From positions 1 through 64,000 of the forward strand of contig NZ_ALOU01000041.1 of the NCBI RefSeq assembly GCF_000292345.1: 64,000 bases of DNA. The letters run 5' to 3'. Every line of letters begins with the position of its first letter. Position 1 is the first letter of the stretch. Shown here piece by piece: positions 18,134 to 28,877 of this stretch. Position numbers and translations under genes: made by a program. Under the pieces are notes generated by a model. It searched no databases. It was not told where the DNA came from and saw nothing but the letters and a program-made list of their open reading frames with translations. The DNA is from Cupriavidus sp. BIS7. GTDB lineage: Bacteria; Pseudomonadota; Gammaproteobacteria; Burkholderiales; Burkholderiaceae.

Positions 18134-19327
18134 ATGCATCGCAATGCATCGCGCAGGCTGCTGCCAGCCTGTCTTGCTGTCGCCACGCTGCTCGCCACAG
18201 GCTCTGTGGCACTGGCCCAGTCGGCGCCCGCTACATCCGGCAAGATCAAGGTTGGCTTCATGCTGCCGTACACGGGCACCTTCGCGGCGCTGGGCACGGC
18301 CATCGAGAACGGATTCCGGATGTACGTGCAGGAGCAGGGCGGCAAGCTCGGCGGGCGCGACGTCGAATACTTCAAGGTCGATGACGAGTCCGATCCGGCA
18401 AAGGCGCCCGAGAACGCAACCAAGCTGATCCGGCGCGACCAGGTCGACGTGGTGGTCGGCACGGTGCACTCGGGCGTGCAGATGGGCATCGTCAAGGTGG
18501 CCAAGGAAAACAACACGCTGCTGATCATCCCCAATGCCGGTGTGGACGAAGCCACGGGGCCGCTGTGCGGGCCGAACATCTTCCGTTCGTCGTTCTCGAA
18601 CTGGCAGCCCGGCTATGCAATGGGCCATGTGCTGGCCGACCGCGGCCTGAAGAAGGTGGTCACGCTGACGTGGAAATACGCGGCGGGCGAGCAGTCGGTC
18701 AAGGGCTTCAAGGAGGCCTTCGAGGCCAAGGGCGGCAAAGTCGTCAAGGAGCTGAGCCTGCCGTTCCCGAACGTCGAGTTCCAGGCGCTGATTACCGAAG
18801 TGGCGTCGATCAAGCCTGACGCCGTGTTCGTGTTCTTCGCCGGTGGCGGCGCGGTCAAGTTTGTCAAGGACTGGCAGGCAGCGGGCCTCAAGGACAAGAT
18901 TCCGCTGTACGCATCGGGCTTCCTGACCGACGGCACGCTCGAAGCGCAGGGCGTCTCGGCGCAGGGTCTGGAAACCACGCTGCACTATGCCGACGGCCTG
19001 GCCAGCCCGCGTGACAAGAGCTTCCGGCTTGACTACGCCAAGACCTACAAGCTGCAGCCTGACGTCTATGCCGTGCAGGGCTACGATGCCGCGCAACTGC
19101 TGGCCGCTGGCGCCAATGCGGTCAAGGGCGACATGTCGCGCAAGCCCGAGGTCATCAAGGCCATGGAGGCCGCGAAGGTCGACAGCCCGCGTGGCACGTT
19201 CACGCTGTCGAAGGCGCACAACCCGGTGCAGGATTTCTATCTGCGCAAGGTAGATGGCCACGAGAACAAGGTCAGCAGCGTCGCCGTGAAGGCGCTGGCC
19301 GATCCGGCGCGCGGCTGCCGTCTGTAA
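18134..19327 (+). CDS. Liv-type ABC substrate-binding protein (probably aromatic acid)
   Basis: 397-residue periplasmic protein. The Sec signal peptide runs to about residue 29 (ALAQS), followed by a type I periplasmic binding fold of the LivK/Peripla_BP_6 family (KIKVGFMLPYTGTFAALG). GGGAGGAG precedes the ATG. It is the first of five importer genes placed downstream of bclA, so benzoate or a related aromatic acid is the likely ligand; that is inference from context. Confidence 0.92.
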   Translation: MHRNASRRLLPACLAVATLLATGSVALAQSAPATSGKIKVGFMLPYTGTFAALGTAIENGFRMYVQEQGGKLGGRDVEYFKVDDESDPAKAPENATKLIRRDQVDVVVGTVHSGVQMGIVKVAKENNTLLIIPNAGVDEATGPLCGPNIFRSSFSNWQPGYAMGHVLADRGLKKVVTLTWKYAAGEQSVKGFKEAFEAKGGKVVKELSLPFPNVEFQALITEVASIKPDAVFVFFAGGGAVKFVKDWQAAGLKDKIPLYASGFLTDGTLEAQGVSAQGLETTLHYADGLASPRDKSFRLDYAKTYKLQPDVYAVQGYDAAQLLAAGANAVKGDMSRKPEVIKAMEAAKVDSPRGTFTLSKAHNPVQDFYLRKVDGHENKVSSVAVKALADPARGCRL

Positions 19328-19350
19328 TGGATCGGGGATAGGCACGCGCG

Positions 19351-20217
19351 ATGGACGTCGTCTCCTTCCTGATCCAGTGCCTGAACAGCGTGCAGTACGG
19401 GCTGCTGCTGTTCCTGGTGGCCAGCGGCCTGACGCTGATCTTCGGCATCATGGGCGTGATCAATCTCGCCCATGGCAGCTTCTACATGCTGGGGGCCTAT
19501 CTGGCGTTCACGCTGGCCAGCCTGACAGGCAACCTGTTCATCGCGCTGCCGCTGGGCATCGTGCTGGCCGTGCTGTTTGGCTACGTGCTCGAGTGGGCCT
19601 TCTTCAGCTACCTGTATCAGCGCGACCACCTGCAGCAGGTGCTGATGACATACGGGCTGATCCTGGTCTTTGAAGAACTGCGCAGCATCCTGGTTGGTGA
19701 CGACGTGCACGGCGTGCCCGTGCCGCCGCTGCTCGACTGGGCGCTGCCGGTGGGCAACGACATGACCTATCCGGTCTATCGCCTGTTTATCTCGGCGGTT
19801 TGCCTGCTGGTAGCCGGTGCGATGTACTACGTGATCCGCCGCACGCGTGTGGGCATGATGATTCGCGCCGGTGCCACGAACCGCGAGATGGTGCAGTCGC
19901 TCGGCATCAACGTGACGGTGCTCTATCGCTTCGTGTTCGCGCTTGGCGTGGCGCTGGCGGTGCTGGCCGGTATGATTGCCGCGCCGGTCTCGTCGGTCTA
20001 CCCGGGCATGGGCGGCCAGGTGCTGATCATCTGCTTCGTAGTAGTGGTGATCGGCGGCATTGGTTCGGTCAAGGGCGCACTGGTGGCGTCGCTGCTGATC
20101 GGCTTCGTCGACACGTTTGGCAAGGTGTTCTGGCAGGATGCGGCTGGCGTGCTGGTCTACCTGCTGATGGCCGTGATCCTGCTGTGGAAGCCGCAAGGGC
20201 TGTTCCGCGCGGGTTGA
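19351..20217 (+). CDS. Liv-type ABC permease, LivH-like
   Basis: 288-residue inner-membrane protein with about eight helices. The family motif GLTLIFGIMGVINLAHGSFYMLGAY is present near residue 27, as is the GGxGSxxGA-type loop (GGIGSVKGALVASLL). It lies 23 bp after the binding-protein gene. With the LivM-like permease it forms the transmembrane channel of the presumed aromatic-acid importer. Confidence 0.93.
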   Translation: MDVVSFLIQCLNSVQYGLLLFLVASGLTLIFGIMGVINLAHGSFYMLGAYLAFTLASLTGNLFIALPLGIVLAVLFGYVLEWAFFSYLYQRDHLQQVLMTYGLILVFEELRSILVGDDVHGVPVPPLLDWALPVGNDMTYPVYRLFISAVCLLVAGAMYYVIRRTRVGMMIRAGATNREMVQSLGINVTVLYRFVFALGVALAVLAGMIAAPVSSVYPGMGGQVLIICFVVVVIGGIGSVKGALVASLLIGFVDTFGKVFWQDAAGVLVYLLMAVILLWKPQGLFRAG

Positions 20218-20232
20218 GCTGGATATCCCAAC

Positions 20233-21306
20233 ATGCAATCCGATTCCTCGATGCCGCAGGTGCCAACACCGCAGGACATCCGCCGCCCGGGCTGGGTGGC
20301 CGCCGCCGGCTGGCTGGTGGCGCTGGCCGTGCTGTGCGCCGTGCCGCTGGTGCTGACCGCCGACAGCCACAAGTACTACATCGAGCTGCTCAGCAAGGTG
20401 ATGATCATGGCGATCTTCGCGCTGTCGCTGCAGTTGCTGATTGGCTATACCGGGCTGGTGAGCCTTGGCCACGCCGCGTATTTCGCGATGGCCGCCTACG
20501 CAACGGCGATGCTGGCGCCGGAGAGCGGCGCGGGCAACGGCTGGCTGCTGCTGCTTGGCGCGGTGGGCGCGGCTGCGGCGCTGGCGCTGTTGGTTGGCGC
20601 ACTGGTGCTGCGCACGCGCGGCGTCTACTTCATCATGGTCACGCTGGCCTTCGCGCAGATGGTGTACTTCGTGTTCCATGACACGAAGCTCGCTGGCGGC
20701 AGCGACGGTACCTATATCTACTTCCGGCCCGAGTTCGGTCTGTTCTCCGAGCGGCCGGTAACCGTCAACGAACCCGTGCAGTTCTACTGGCTGGTGCTCG
20801 CGGCGCTGGTGTTGACGGTGGCGGGGCTGGCGCTGCTGCTGCGCTCGCGCTTCGGCCATGCGCTGGTCGGGATCCGCCATAACGAGCAACGCATGCGTGC
20901 GGCCGGCTATGCCACCTATCGGTACCAGATCGGCGCATTCGTCGCCGGTGGCGCGTTTGCGGGGCTGGCCGGCTATCTCTACGCGATCCAGTTCGGCTTC
21001 GTGAATCCCGAGATCGCTTCGTGGCACCAGTCGGGCAACGCCATGCTGATGGTGATCCTCGGCGGTGTCGGCAGCCTGGCCGGCGCCGTGCTGGGCGCGT
21101 TCTCGTTCGTGCTGCTGGCCGAGTGGTTTGGTGCATTGAGCAAGCACTGGCAGTTGCTGATGGGCGGCTTCATCATTGTTGCCGTGGCGTTGCTGCCGCG
21201 CGGCCTGGTCAGCGTGCCTGCGGTGCTGCGTCACCGGTCGCCGCGCCGCGCACGGCGGGCCGGTGTCACCACCAAATCGGCCACGCACAGCCGGGAGGCC
21301 GCATGA
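20233..21306 (+). CDS. Liv-type ABC permease, LivM-like
   Basis: 357-residue polytopic protein. The LivM-type block LIGYTGLVSLGHAAYFAMAAY lies near residue 75 and GGVGSLAGAVLGAF near residue 280. Its stop overlaps the next ATG by 4 bp (ATGA), typical of translational coupling. The C-terminal 35 residues are basic and lie in the cytoplasm. Confidence 0.93.
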   Translation: MQSDSSMPQVPTPQDIRRPGWVAAAGWLVALAVLCAVPLVLTADSHKYYIELLSKVMIMAIFALSLQLLIGYTGLVSLGHAAYFAMAAYATAMLAPESGAGNGWLLLLGAVGAAAALALLVGALVLRTRGVYFIMVTLAFAQMVYFVFHDTKLAGGSDGTYIYFRPEFGLFSERPVTVNEPVQFYWLVLAALVLTVAGLALLLRSRFGHALVGIRHNEQRMRAAGYATYRYQIGAFVAGGAFAGLAGYLYAIQFGFVNPEIASWHQSGNAMLMVILGGVGSLAGAVLGAFSFVLLAEWFGALSKHWQLLMGGFIIVAVALLPRGLVSVPAVLRHRSPRRARRAGVTTKSATHSREAA

Positions 21307-22070
21307 CTGCAATCCGTTCGGAGCCGGTACTGCATGCACAGGGCCTGACGCGGCGCTTTGGCGGGCTGACGGCCGTCAACAGCGTGGATCTGGCACTGAA
21401 TCTGCACGAGGTGCACGCGGTGATCGGCACCAATGGCGCCGGCAAATCGACGCTGATCAACCTGCTTTCCGGCGAACTACCGCCTACCGAGGGCACGCTG
21501 CACCTCCAGGGGCAGGACGTCACCGGCTGGGCGCAGCCGAAGCTGGCTCGCCACGGCATTGGCCGCAGCTACCAGCGCAACAACATCTTCCTGCCGCTGA
21601 CCGTGCGCGAAAACTGCCGGCTTGCCGCGCAGTCGCGTGCGCAACGCGCCTGGCGGCTCTGGGAACCGGCACAAGGCTGCCGCACAAGCCGGGCGCTGGC
21701 CGACGAGGCGCTCGAGCGGGCAGGGCTGGCGCAGCTTGCCGGACGCCTTGCCAGCGAACTCGCGCATGGCCAGAAGCGCCAGCTCGAGGTGGCGATGTGC
21801 CTGGCCACCGGGCCCGTGGCGCTGTTGCTGGACGAGCCGCTGGCTGGCATGGGCGCCGAGGAGTCGCAGCGCATGCTCGACCTGCTGCGCGGCCTGAAGG
21901 AAGGGCACGCGATCCTGCTCGTCGAACACGATATGGAGGCGGTCTTTGCCGTGGCCGATCGCATCACCGTGATGGTCAACGGCACGGTGATCGCCTCGGG
22001 CGACCCGGCCAGCATTCGCGCCAACCGCGAAGTGCAACTCGCCTACCTGGGCGAAGAGGAAGCCGCATGA
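21303..22070 (+). CDS. Liv-type ABC ATPase, LivG-like
   Basis: 255-residue ATPase. Walker A is GTNGAGKST, the signature region reads ELAHGQKRQLEVA (LivG-type, with H for the usual S/G), Walker B LLLDEPLAGMG, and the switch histidine is in LLVEHDMEAVF. The ATG overlaps the preceding stop by 4 bp and its own stop overlaps the next ATG by 3 bases, so livM-livG-livF-like genes are coupled. Confidence 0.93.
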   Translation: MTAIRSEPVLHAQGLTRRFGGLTAVNSVDLALNLHEVHAVIGTNGAGKSTLINLLSGELPPTEGTLHLQGQDVTGWAQPKLARHGIGRSYQRNNIFLPLTVRENCRLAAQSRAQRAWRLWEPAQGCRTSRALADEALERAGLAQLAGRLASELAHGQKRQLEVAMCLATGPVALLLDEPLAGMGAEESQRMLDLLRGLKEGHAILLVEHDMEAVFAVADRITVMVNGTVIASGDPASIRANREVQLAYLGEEEAA

Positions 22071-22783
22071 GCCGCGCCGCCATCATCGACGCTACGGGCA
22101 TCAACGCCTGGTATGGATCTAGCCACGTACTGCGCGGCATCGACTTTTCAGTTGGCGCCGGCGAGGCGGTGGGCCTGCTTGGGCGCAACGGCATGGGCAA
22201 GAGCACGCTGCTGCGGACGCTGCTGGGCCACGTGCGCGAGCGCGAAGGCGAGATCCAAGTCGCGGGGCGTGATTTGTCGCGCGCACGGCCGCACGAGGTG
22301 GCCCGGCTTGGCATTGCCTATGTGCCCGAAGGGCGGGGGATATTCCCGAACCTGAACGTGCGCGAGAACCTGCTGATGGCCGCGCGCGCCGGGTGCAACG
22401 GCCGCACGGACTGGGATGAGGCGCGCGTGCTGGACCTGTTCCCGCGCCTGAAGGAGCGCCTGGGTCACGGCGGCCAGCAACTGTCTGGCGGCGAGCAGCA
22501 GATGCTGTCGATCGGCCGCGCGCTGATGACCAATCCCGACTGCCTGATTCTTGACGAAGCCACCGAAGGGCTGGCGCCGAAGATCGTCAACGAAATCTGG
22601 AATGTGATCGCCACGGTACGCGCTACCGGGATCGCCTCGGTCGTGGTCGACCGAAACTTCCGGGCCGTCCTGGCGCATGCCGACCGGGTCGTCGTGCTCG
22701 AAAAAGGGCTCGTGGCCATGGCGGGGCCGGCCGCCGAGCTGGCTGCCACGCCAGCCGCGCTGGATCGTTACCTCGGAGTTTGA
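22067..22783 (+). CDS. Liv-type ABC ATPase, LivF-like
   Basis: 238-residue ATPase. Walker A GRNGMGKST, signature LSGGEQQML and Walker B LILDEATEGLAP are all intact; the switch position carries Arg (VVVDRNFRAVL) where His is usual, as in some LivF proteins. It is the last gene of the bclA-hydrolase-importer operon. Confidence 0.93.
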   Translation: MSRAAIIDATGINAWYGSSHVLRGIDFSVGAGEAVGLLGRNGMGKSTLLRTLLGHVREREGEIQVAGRDLSRARPHEVARLGIAYVPEGRGIFPNLNVRENLLMAARAGCNGRTDWDEARVLDLFPRLKERLGHGGQQLSGGEQQMLSIGRALMTNPDCLILDEATEGLAPKIVNEIWNVIATVRATGIASVVVDRNFRAVLAHADRVVVLEKGLVAMAGPAAELAATPAALDRYLGV

Positions 22784-23172
22784 ATTCAGGCAATGGCTTG
22801 TGTCGCATTCGGTATGTCGTGTCGTTTGCCCGCAACGCCGATTTGGTGGGACAACCCACCTCCATGCCCGTGCGGGACTTGACCATGCCCCCGTTCGCTT
22901 CCATGCTTGCGGTCGTGTTGCAGACACAAGCATCTTCCACAGTGGTCGTCTTACGGCACTTCATCTAGAATGCGCGCGTTTGTGCAATGCAATAGAGGTA
23001 GAGAAGGCCATACCGCCCCAGCGGGGACCGGAGCCGCTTGCGTGAGAGAATCCGAGCTTGACGCGTCTTATGCGTCATATTTTGCACATCGGCAGGTTTG
23101 TATGTCCGGCGGTCAGCCGGGCTAGCCGAAGTCAGCCCGGAGGGCGCGAGCCGGTCCACCAGACCCAAATCC
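22784..23172 (+). promoter_or_regulatory. Intergenic stretch and structured kup leader
   Basis: 389 bp with no credible gene. The first part has a short hairpin (GGTGGG-ACAA-CCCACC, 22845-22860) that may end the upstream operon, though no T-run follows. Closer to kup are hairpins at 23016-23026 (CCCC/GGGG), 23059-23077 (TGACGC/GCGTCA, then TATTTT) and 23117-23140 (CCGGGCT/AGCCCGG). The middle one looks like a weak intrinsic terminator, so an attenuation-type leader is possible. I could not match it to a known riboswitch class. Confidence 0.4.
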
Positions 23173-25071
23173 ATGACTCAATCCACAACCAGTCACTACT
23201 ACGTCGAAAGCCCGAGCTCCCGTGCGCTCGTGATCGGCGCGATCGGTGTTGTCTTTGGCGACATCGGCACCAGTCCCCTGTACTCGCTCAAGGAGTGCTT
23301 CAGCCCTGACCACGGCATCCCGTTCAGCCCCGATGCGGTGCTCGGCATCATCTCGATGCTGTTCTGGGCCTTTGTGATCGTCGTGTCGCTGAAGTACGTG
23401 CTGTTCGTGATGCGGGCCGACAACGACGGCGAAGGCGGCATTCTGGCGCTGATGGCGCTGGCATTACGCACCGCGACGCCACGTTCGCGCATGGCCAAGC
23501 TGATCATGATGTTCGGCATCTTCGGCGCGTGCATGTTCTACGGCGACGCGGTGATCACGCCGGCCATTTCGGTGCTGTCCGCCGTGGAGGGCCTGGAGAT
23601 TGCCGCGCCAGGGCTTTCGCACTTCGTGATTCCGATCACGGTGCTGATCCTGGCGATGCTGTTCTTCATCCAGCGCAGCGGTACACATGTGGTTGGCAAG
23701 CTGTTTGGGCCGATCATGGTGGTGTGGTTCCTGGCGCTTGGCGCGCTGGGCTTGATGCATCTGCTGCACGCTCCCGAGGTTCTCAAGGCCGTCAGCCCGG
23801 TCTACGCGGTGTCGTTCCTGCACGACCACGCGCTGCAGGCATTCATCGTGCTGGGCAGCGTGTTCCTGGTGCTGACCGGCGCCGAGGCGCTCTACGCCGA
23901 TATGGGCCACTTCGGCATCAAGCCGATCCGTTTCGCCTGGTTCGCGCTGGTCATGCCGTGCCTGATCCTGAACTATTTTGGCCAGGGGGCAATGCTGCTG
24001 GGCAACCCGGACGCGATCGAGAACCCGTTCTACCTGATGGTGCCGTCGGCGCTGCAGTTGCCGATGGTGCTGCTGGCAACGGCGGCCACGGTGATTGCCT
24101 CGCAGGCCGTGATCTCGGGCGCGTTCTCGCTGACCAGCCAGGCCATCCAGCTCGGTTTCATGCCGCGCATGCGTATCCGCTACACGTCGGCGGCCGAAAT
24201 CGGCCAGATCTACCTGCCGGTGATCAACTGGATCCTGCTGGTACTGGTGATCTGCGTGGTGCTGGCATTCAAGAAGTCCGATAACCTGGCCGCCGCGTAC
24301 GGCATTGCCGTGACCACGACGATGGTGATCACCACGTTCCTGGCCGCACTGGTGATGCGCAACGTCTGGAAGTGGAACCCCGCGCTGGTCACGATGATCA
24401 GCCTGCTGTTCCTGGTGGTCGACCTGTCGTTCTTCGCGGCCAACCTGCTCAAGGTCGCCGAGGGCGGCTGGTTCCCGCTGCTGATGGGCGCCACCGCGTT
24501 CTTCCTGCTGATGACCTGGTACAGCGGCCGCAAGCTGCTGCGCGCGCGCAGCCTGGAGGACGGCATTCCGCTGGAGCCGTTCATCGCCGGCCTGCTGGCC
24601 CATCCGCCGCACCGCGTAGAGGGTACGGCCGTGTTCCTGACCGGCAATACCGAATCGGTGCCCGTATCGCTGCTGCACAACCTCAAGCACAACCGCGTGC
24701 TGCATGAGCGCGTGGTGTTCCTGCAGTTCGTGACGCGGGACATCCCGTACGTGGATGACGATCATCGCCTGACCTGCAAGGACCTGGGTGGCGGCGTCTT
24801 CATCCTCAAGTCCGAGTACGGCTTCAAGGAAACGCCGGACGTGCAGAAGGTGCTGGACCTTGCCCAGCGCAAGCTCGGCATGGAGTTCGAGTTGATGGAA
24901 ACGTCGTTCTTCATCGCCCGCGAATCGGTGATCCCGTCGAAGCTGCCGGGCATGTCGATGTGGCGCGAGAGCCTGTTTGCGTGGATGCATCAGAACGGGG
25001 CCAAGCCGTCTGATTTTTTCTCGATTCCGGCCAATCGCGTGGTGGAACTGGGAACGAAGGTCGAGATCTGA
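23173..25071 (+). CDS. kup: Low-affinity potassium transporter Kup
   Basis: 632-residue KUP/HAK/KT potassium-proton symporter. About twelve transmembrane helices fill residues 15-440, and a soluble C-terminal domain follows. Family motifs are visible: [22 protein letters not shown] near residue 18, then [19 protein letters not shown] near residue 120. The start at 23173 begins at the conserved part; an ATG at 23098 would add residues encoded by the structured leader. The ribosome site is weak. It ends at a strong bidirectional terminator shared with tex. Confidence 0.95.
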   Translation: MTQSTTSHYYVESPSSRALVIGAIGVVFGDIGTSPLYSLKECFSPDHGIPFSPDAVLGIISMLFWAFVIVVSLKYVLFVMRADNDGEGGILALMALALRTATPRSRMAKLIMMFGIFGACMFYGDAVITPAISVLSAVEGLEIAAPGLSHFVIPITVLILAMLFFIQRSGTHVVGKLFGPIMVVWFLALGALGLMHLLHAPEVLKAVSPVYAVSFLHDHALQAFIVLGSVFLVLTGAEALYADMGHFGIKPIRFAWFALVMPCLILNYFGQGAMLLGNPDAIENPFYLMVPSALQLPMVLLATAATVIASQAVISGAFSLTSQAIQLGFMPRMRIRYTSAAEIGQIYLPVINWILLVLVICVVLAFKKSDNLAAAYGIAVTTTMVITTFLAALVMRNVWKWNPALVTMISLLFLVVDLSFFAANLLKVAEGGWFPLLMGATAFFLLMTWYSGRKLLRARSLEDGIPLEPFIAGLLAHPPHRVEGTAVFLTGNTESVPVSLLHNLKHNRVLHERVVFLQFVTRDIPYVDDDHRLTCKDLGGGVFILKSEYGFKETPDVQKVLDLAQRKLGMEFELMETSFFIARESVIPSKLPGMSMWRESLFAWMHQNGAKPSDFFSIPANRVVELGTKVEI

Positions 25072-25089
25072 TTCCGGAAGCCCAGATGT

Positions 25090-25119
25090 AAAAACGCCCC
25101 GCAATTGCGGGGCGTTTTT
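25090..25119. terminator. Bidirectional terminator between kup and tex
   Basis: Arms of 13 bp (25090-25102 and 25107-25119, core ACGCCCCGC/GCGGGGCGT) flank AATT, with A-run and T-run on either side, so it works on both strands. A second inverted repeat (25127-25135 and 25152-25160, GCCCCTCGC/GCGAGGGGC) lies closer to the tex stop. Confidence 0.9.
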
Positions 25120-25169
25120 GTTTTGCGCCCCTCGCCCATGGGATTCCATGAGCGAGGGGCGAGCAAGGC

Positions 25170-27533
<2,364 letters not shown>

Positions 27534-27710
27534 CGAGAATACGAGTCAGTCGAAAGCGGGGCATTGTGCCACAAGCCCGGCGCTGTTCCGGTGACGGGAA
27601 GATACCTTTTATGGCCGCTGTTTCACGGCAGGTCTGGCCGCACCCGGCGGGGCGCAAGTTGCAGCGTCCGCACCGGCGCCCGGTGTGGCCCCGGATGCTA
27701 GAATCGGGCC

Positions 27711-28520
27711 ATGATCGTCAAGCCCCATTCGGCCACCATGGCTGCCCCGGTTTCCCCAGTATCCACAGTGTCCCCAGTGTCCATAGCGCCCGCAGTGACT
27801 CCCACTGTTCTCGCCATCGTGCTTGCCACGCTGATGCTGGCCGCGCCAATGCGCCCGGCGCTGGCGCAGGCTTCCGCGCCGGCCGCCGCCGTGGTCGTTC
27901 CGCCTGCCCCCGCAGCGTCGCGTGATTTCGAGGCGGAGCGCAAGGCGATCGACGATTCGCGTGCATGGACGAAGTATCGCTTTTCCGTGGCCGAGCGCGA
28001 GTGCTACAGCAAGTTCCTGGTGAACCACTGCATCGACCAGGCCAAGGATGTCCAGCGCTCGGAGTTGCAGTTGCTGCGCACCCGTGAACTCGAAGTTGGC
28101 GATGCCGAGCGTGCCTTCAAGGCGGCCCAGCGCGATCACGACCAGGCGCTGCGCCAGGCGGAGTTCGAGGCCAGCCAGCCAAAGCGGGCCGCCGACGAGC
28201 AGGCCAGCCGCGAAGCATTCGAGCGCAAGCAGCAGGAACAGGCGCTGCGCGACGCGCAGCGTGGCGCCGATGCTCCGCAGCGGGCCGCCAATGCCGAGGC
28301 GTACCAGAAGAAGCAGGGCGATTTTGCGGCGAAGATGCAGGAAGCGCAGCAGAAGGGTGCCGAAGAGGCCCGCCAGCATGAAGAGAACGTCAAGGCGTAC
28401 CAGCAGAAACAGGCTGATGCCGTCCAGCGCCAGAAGGACCTGGACGAGCGCCGTGCCCATGCCGCGGAGAAACAGAAGCAGCCGGGCCAGTCGTCGACAC
28501 CAAGCCCGTTCGGATTCTGA
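27711..28520 (+). CDS. Secreted Ala/Gln-rich coiled-coil protein, unknown
   Basis: 269 residues. An unusually long N-terminal region with a VSPVSxVSPVS repeat precedes a hydrophobic helix and a signal-peptidase site (ALAQA, near residue 53), so the protein is probably periplasmic. The mature part has two cysteines 9 apart (ECYSKFLVNHC), then about 150 residues of charged coiled coil rich in Gln, Ala, Arg and Glu. A later ATG (Met10, 27738) would give a shorter signal peptide. No function can be assigned. Confidence 0.75.
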   Translation: MIVKPHSATMAAPVSPVSTVSPVSIAPAVTPTVLAIVLATLMLAAPMRPALAQASAPAAAVVVPPAPAASRDFEAERKAIDDSRAWTKYRFSVAERECYSKFLVNHCIDQAKDVQRSELQLLRTRELEVGDAERAFKAAQRDHDQALRQAEFEASQPKRAADEQASREAFERKQQEQALRDAQRGADAPQRAANAEAYQKKQGDFAAKMQEAQQKGAEEARQHEENVKAYQQKQADAVQRQKDLDERRAHAAEKQKQPGQSSTPSPFGF

Positions 28521-28585
28521 GCGAAAGCTGAATAGCGGCGCGCAGATTGGCGGATTGGCCAGGACAGAGCAGCGGAAGGCGCAAC

Positions 28586-28789
28586 ATGGACGAAAACCTC
28601 AATACTCTGGCGCGGCAGATCATCGAACTGCAGATCGAGCATCGTGATCTGGACTTCATGATCGACCGTCTTTCCTCCGATCCGGCGCACGACGAACTGC
28701 AGCTGCGCCGCCTCAAGAAGCGCCGTCTCAAGCTCAAGGACGCGATCACGCTGCTGCAGTTGCAGCTTGAGCCCGACGTACCCGCCTAG
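28586..28789 (+). CDS. YdcH-family (DUF465) small protein
   Basis: 67 residues predicted almost wholly helical, with the DUF465 pattern: a first helix LARQIIELQIEHRDLDFMID, a short turn, then a basic helix RRLKKRRLKLKDAI. GGAAGG precedes the ATG. E. coli YdcH and SlyX are of similar size; the role is unknown. It sits 88 bp ahead of the helicase gene. Confidence 0.85.
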   Translation: MDENLNTLARQIIELQIEHRDLDFMIDRLSSDPAHDELQLRRLKKRRLKLKDAITLLQLQLEPDVPA

Positions 28790-28877
28790 GTCCGCCTGGA
28801 TCTGCCCAGACCAGCCATATCCGGCGCAATGACAATGCGCGTGCCGCGATCCGCTGCACGCATCAGGAAGCCTCAAC

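Noticed and set aside
19237-21339. Minus-strand 700-codon open frame over the Liv-type permease genes
   Set aside because: His/Gln/Arg-rich shadow opposite two clear permeases.
23000-23172. Cyclic-di-AMP (ydaO) or other known riboswitch ahead of kup
   Set aside because: I could not place the conserved blocks of the known class, and that class is not typical of beta-proteobacteria; kept only as an uncharacterised structured leader.
23464-25149. Minus-strand 561-codon open frame over kup
   Set aside because: Low-complexity antisense translation of a conserved membrane protein gene; no ribosome site or family match.
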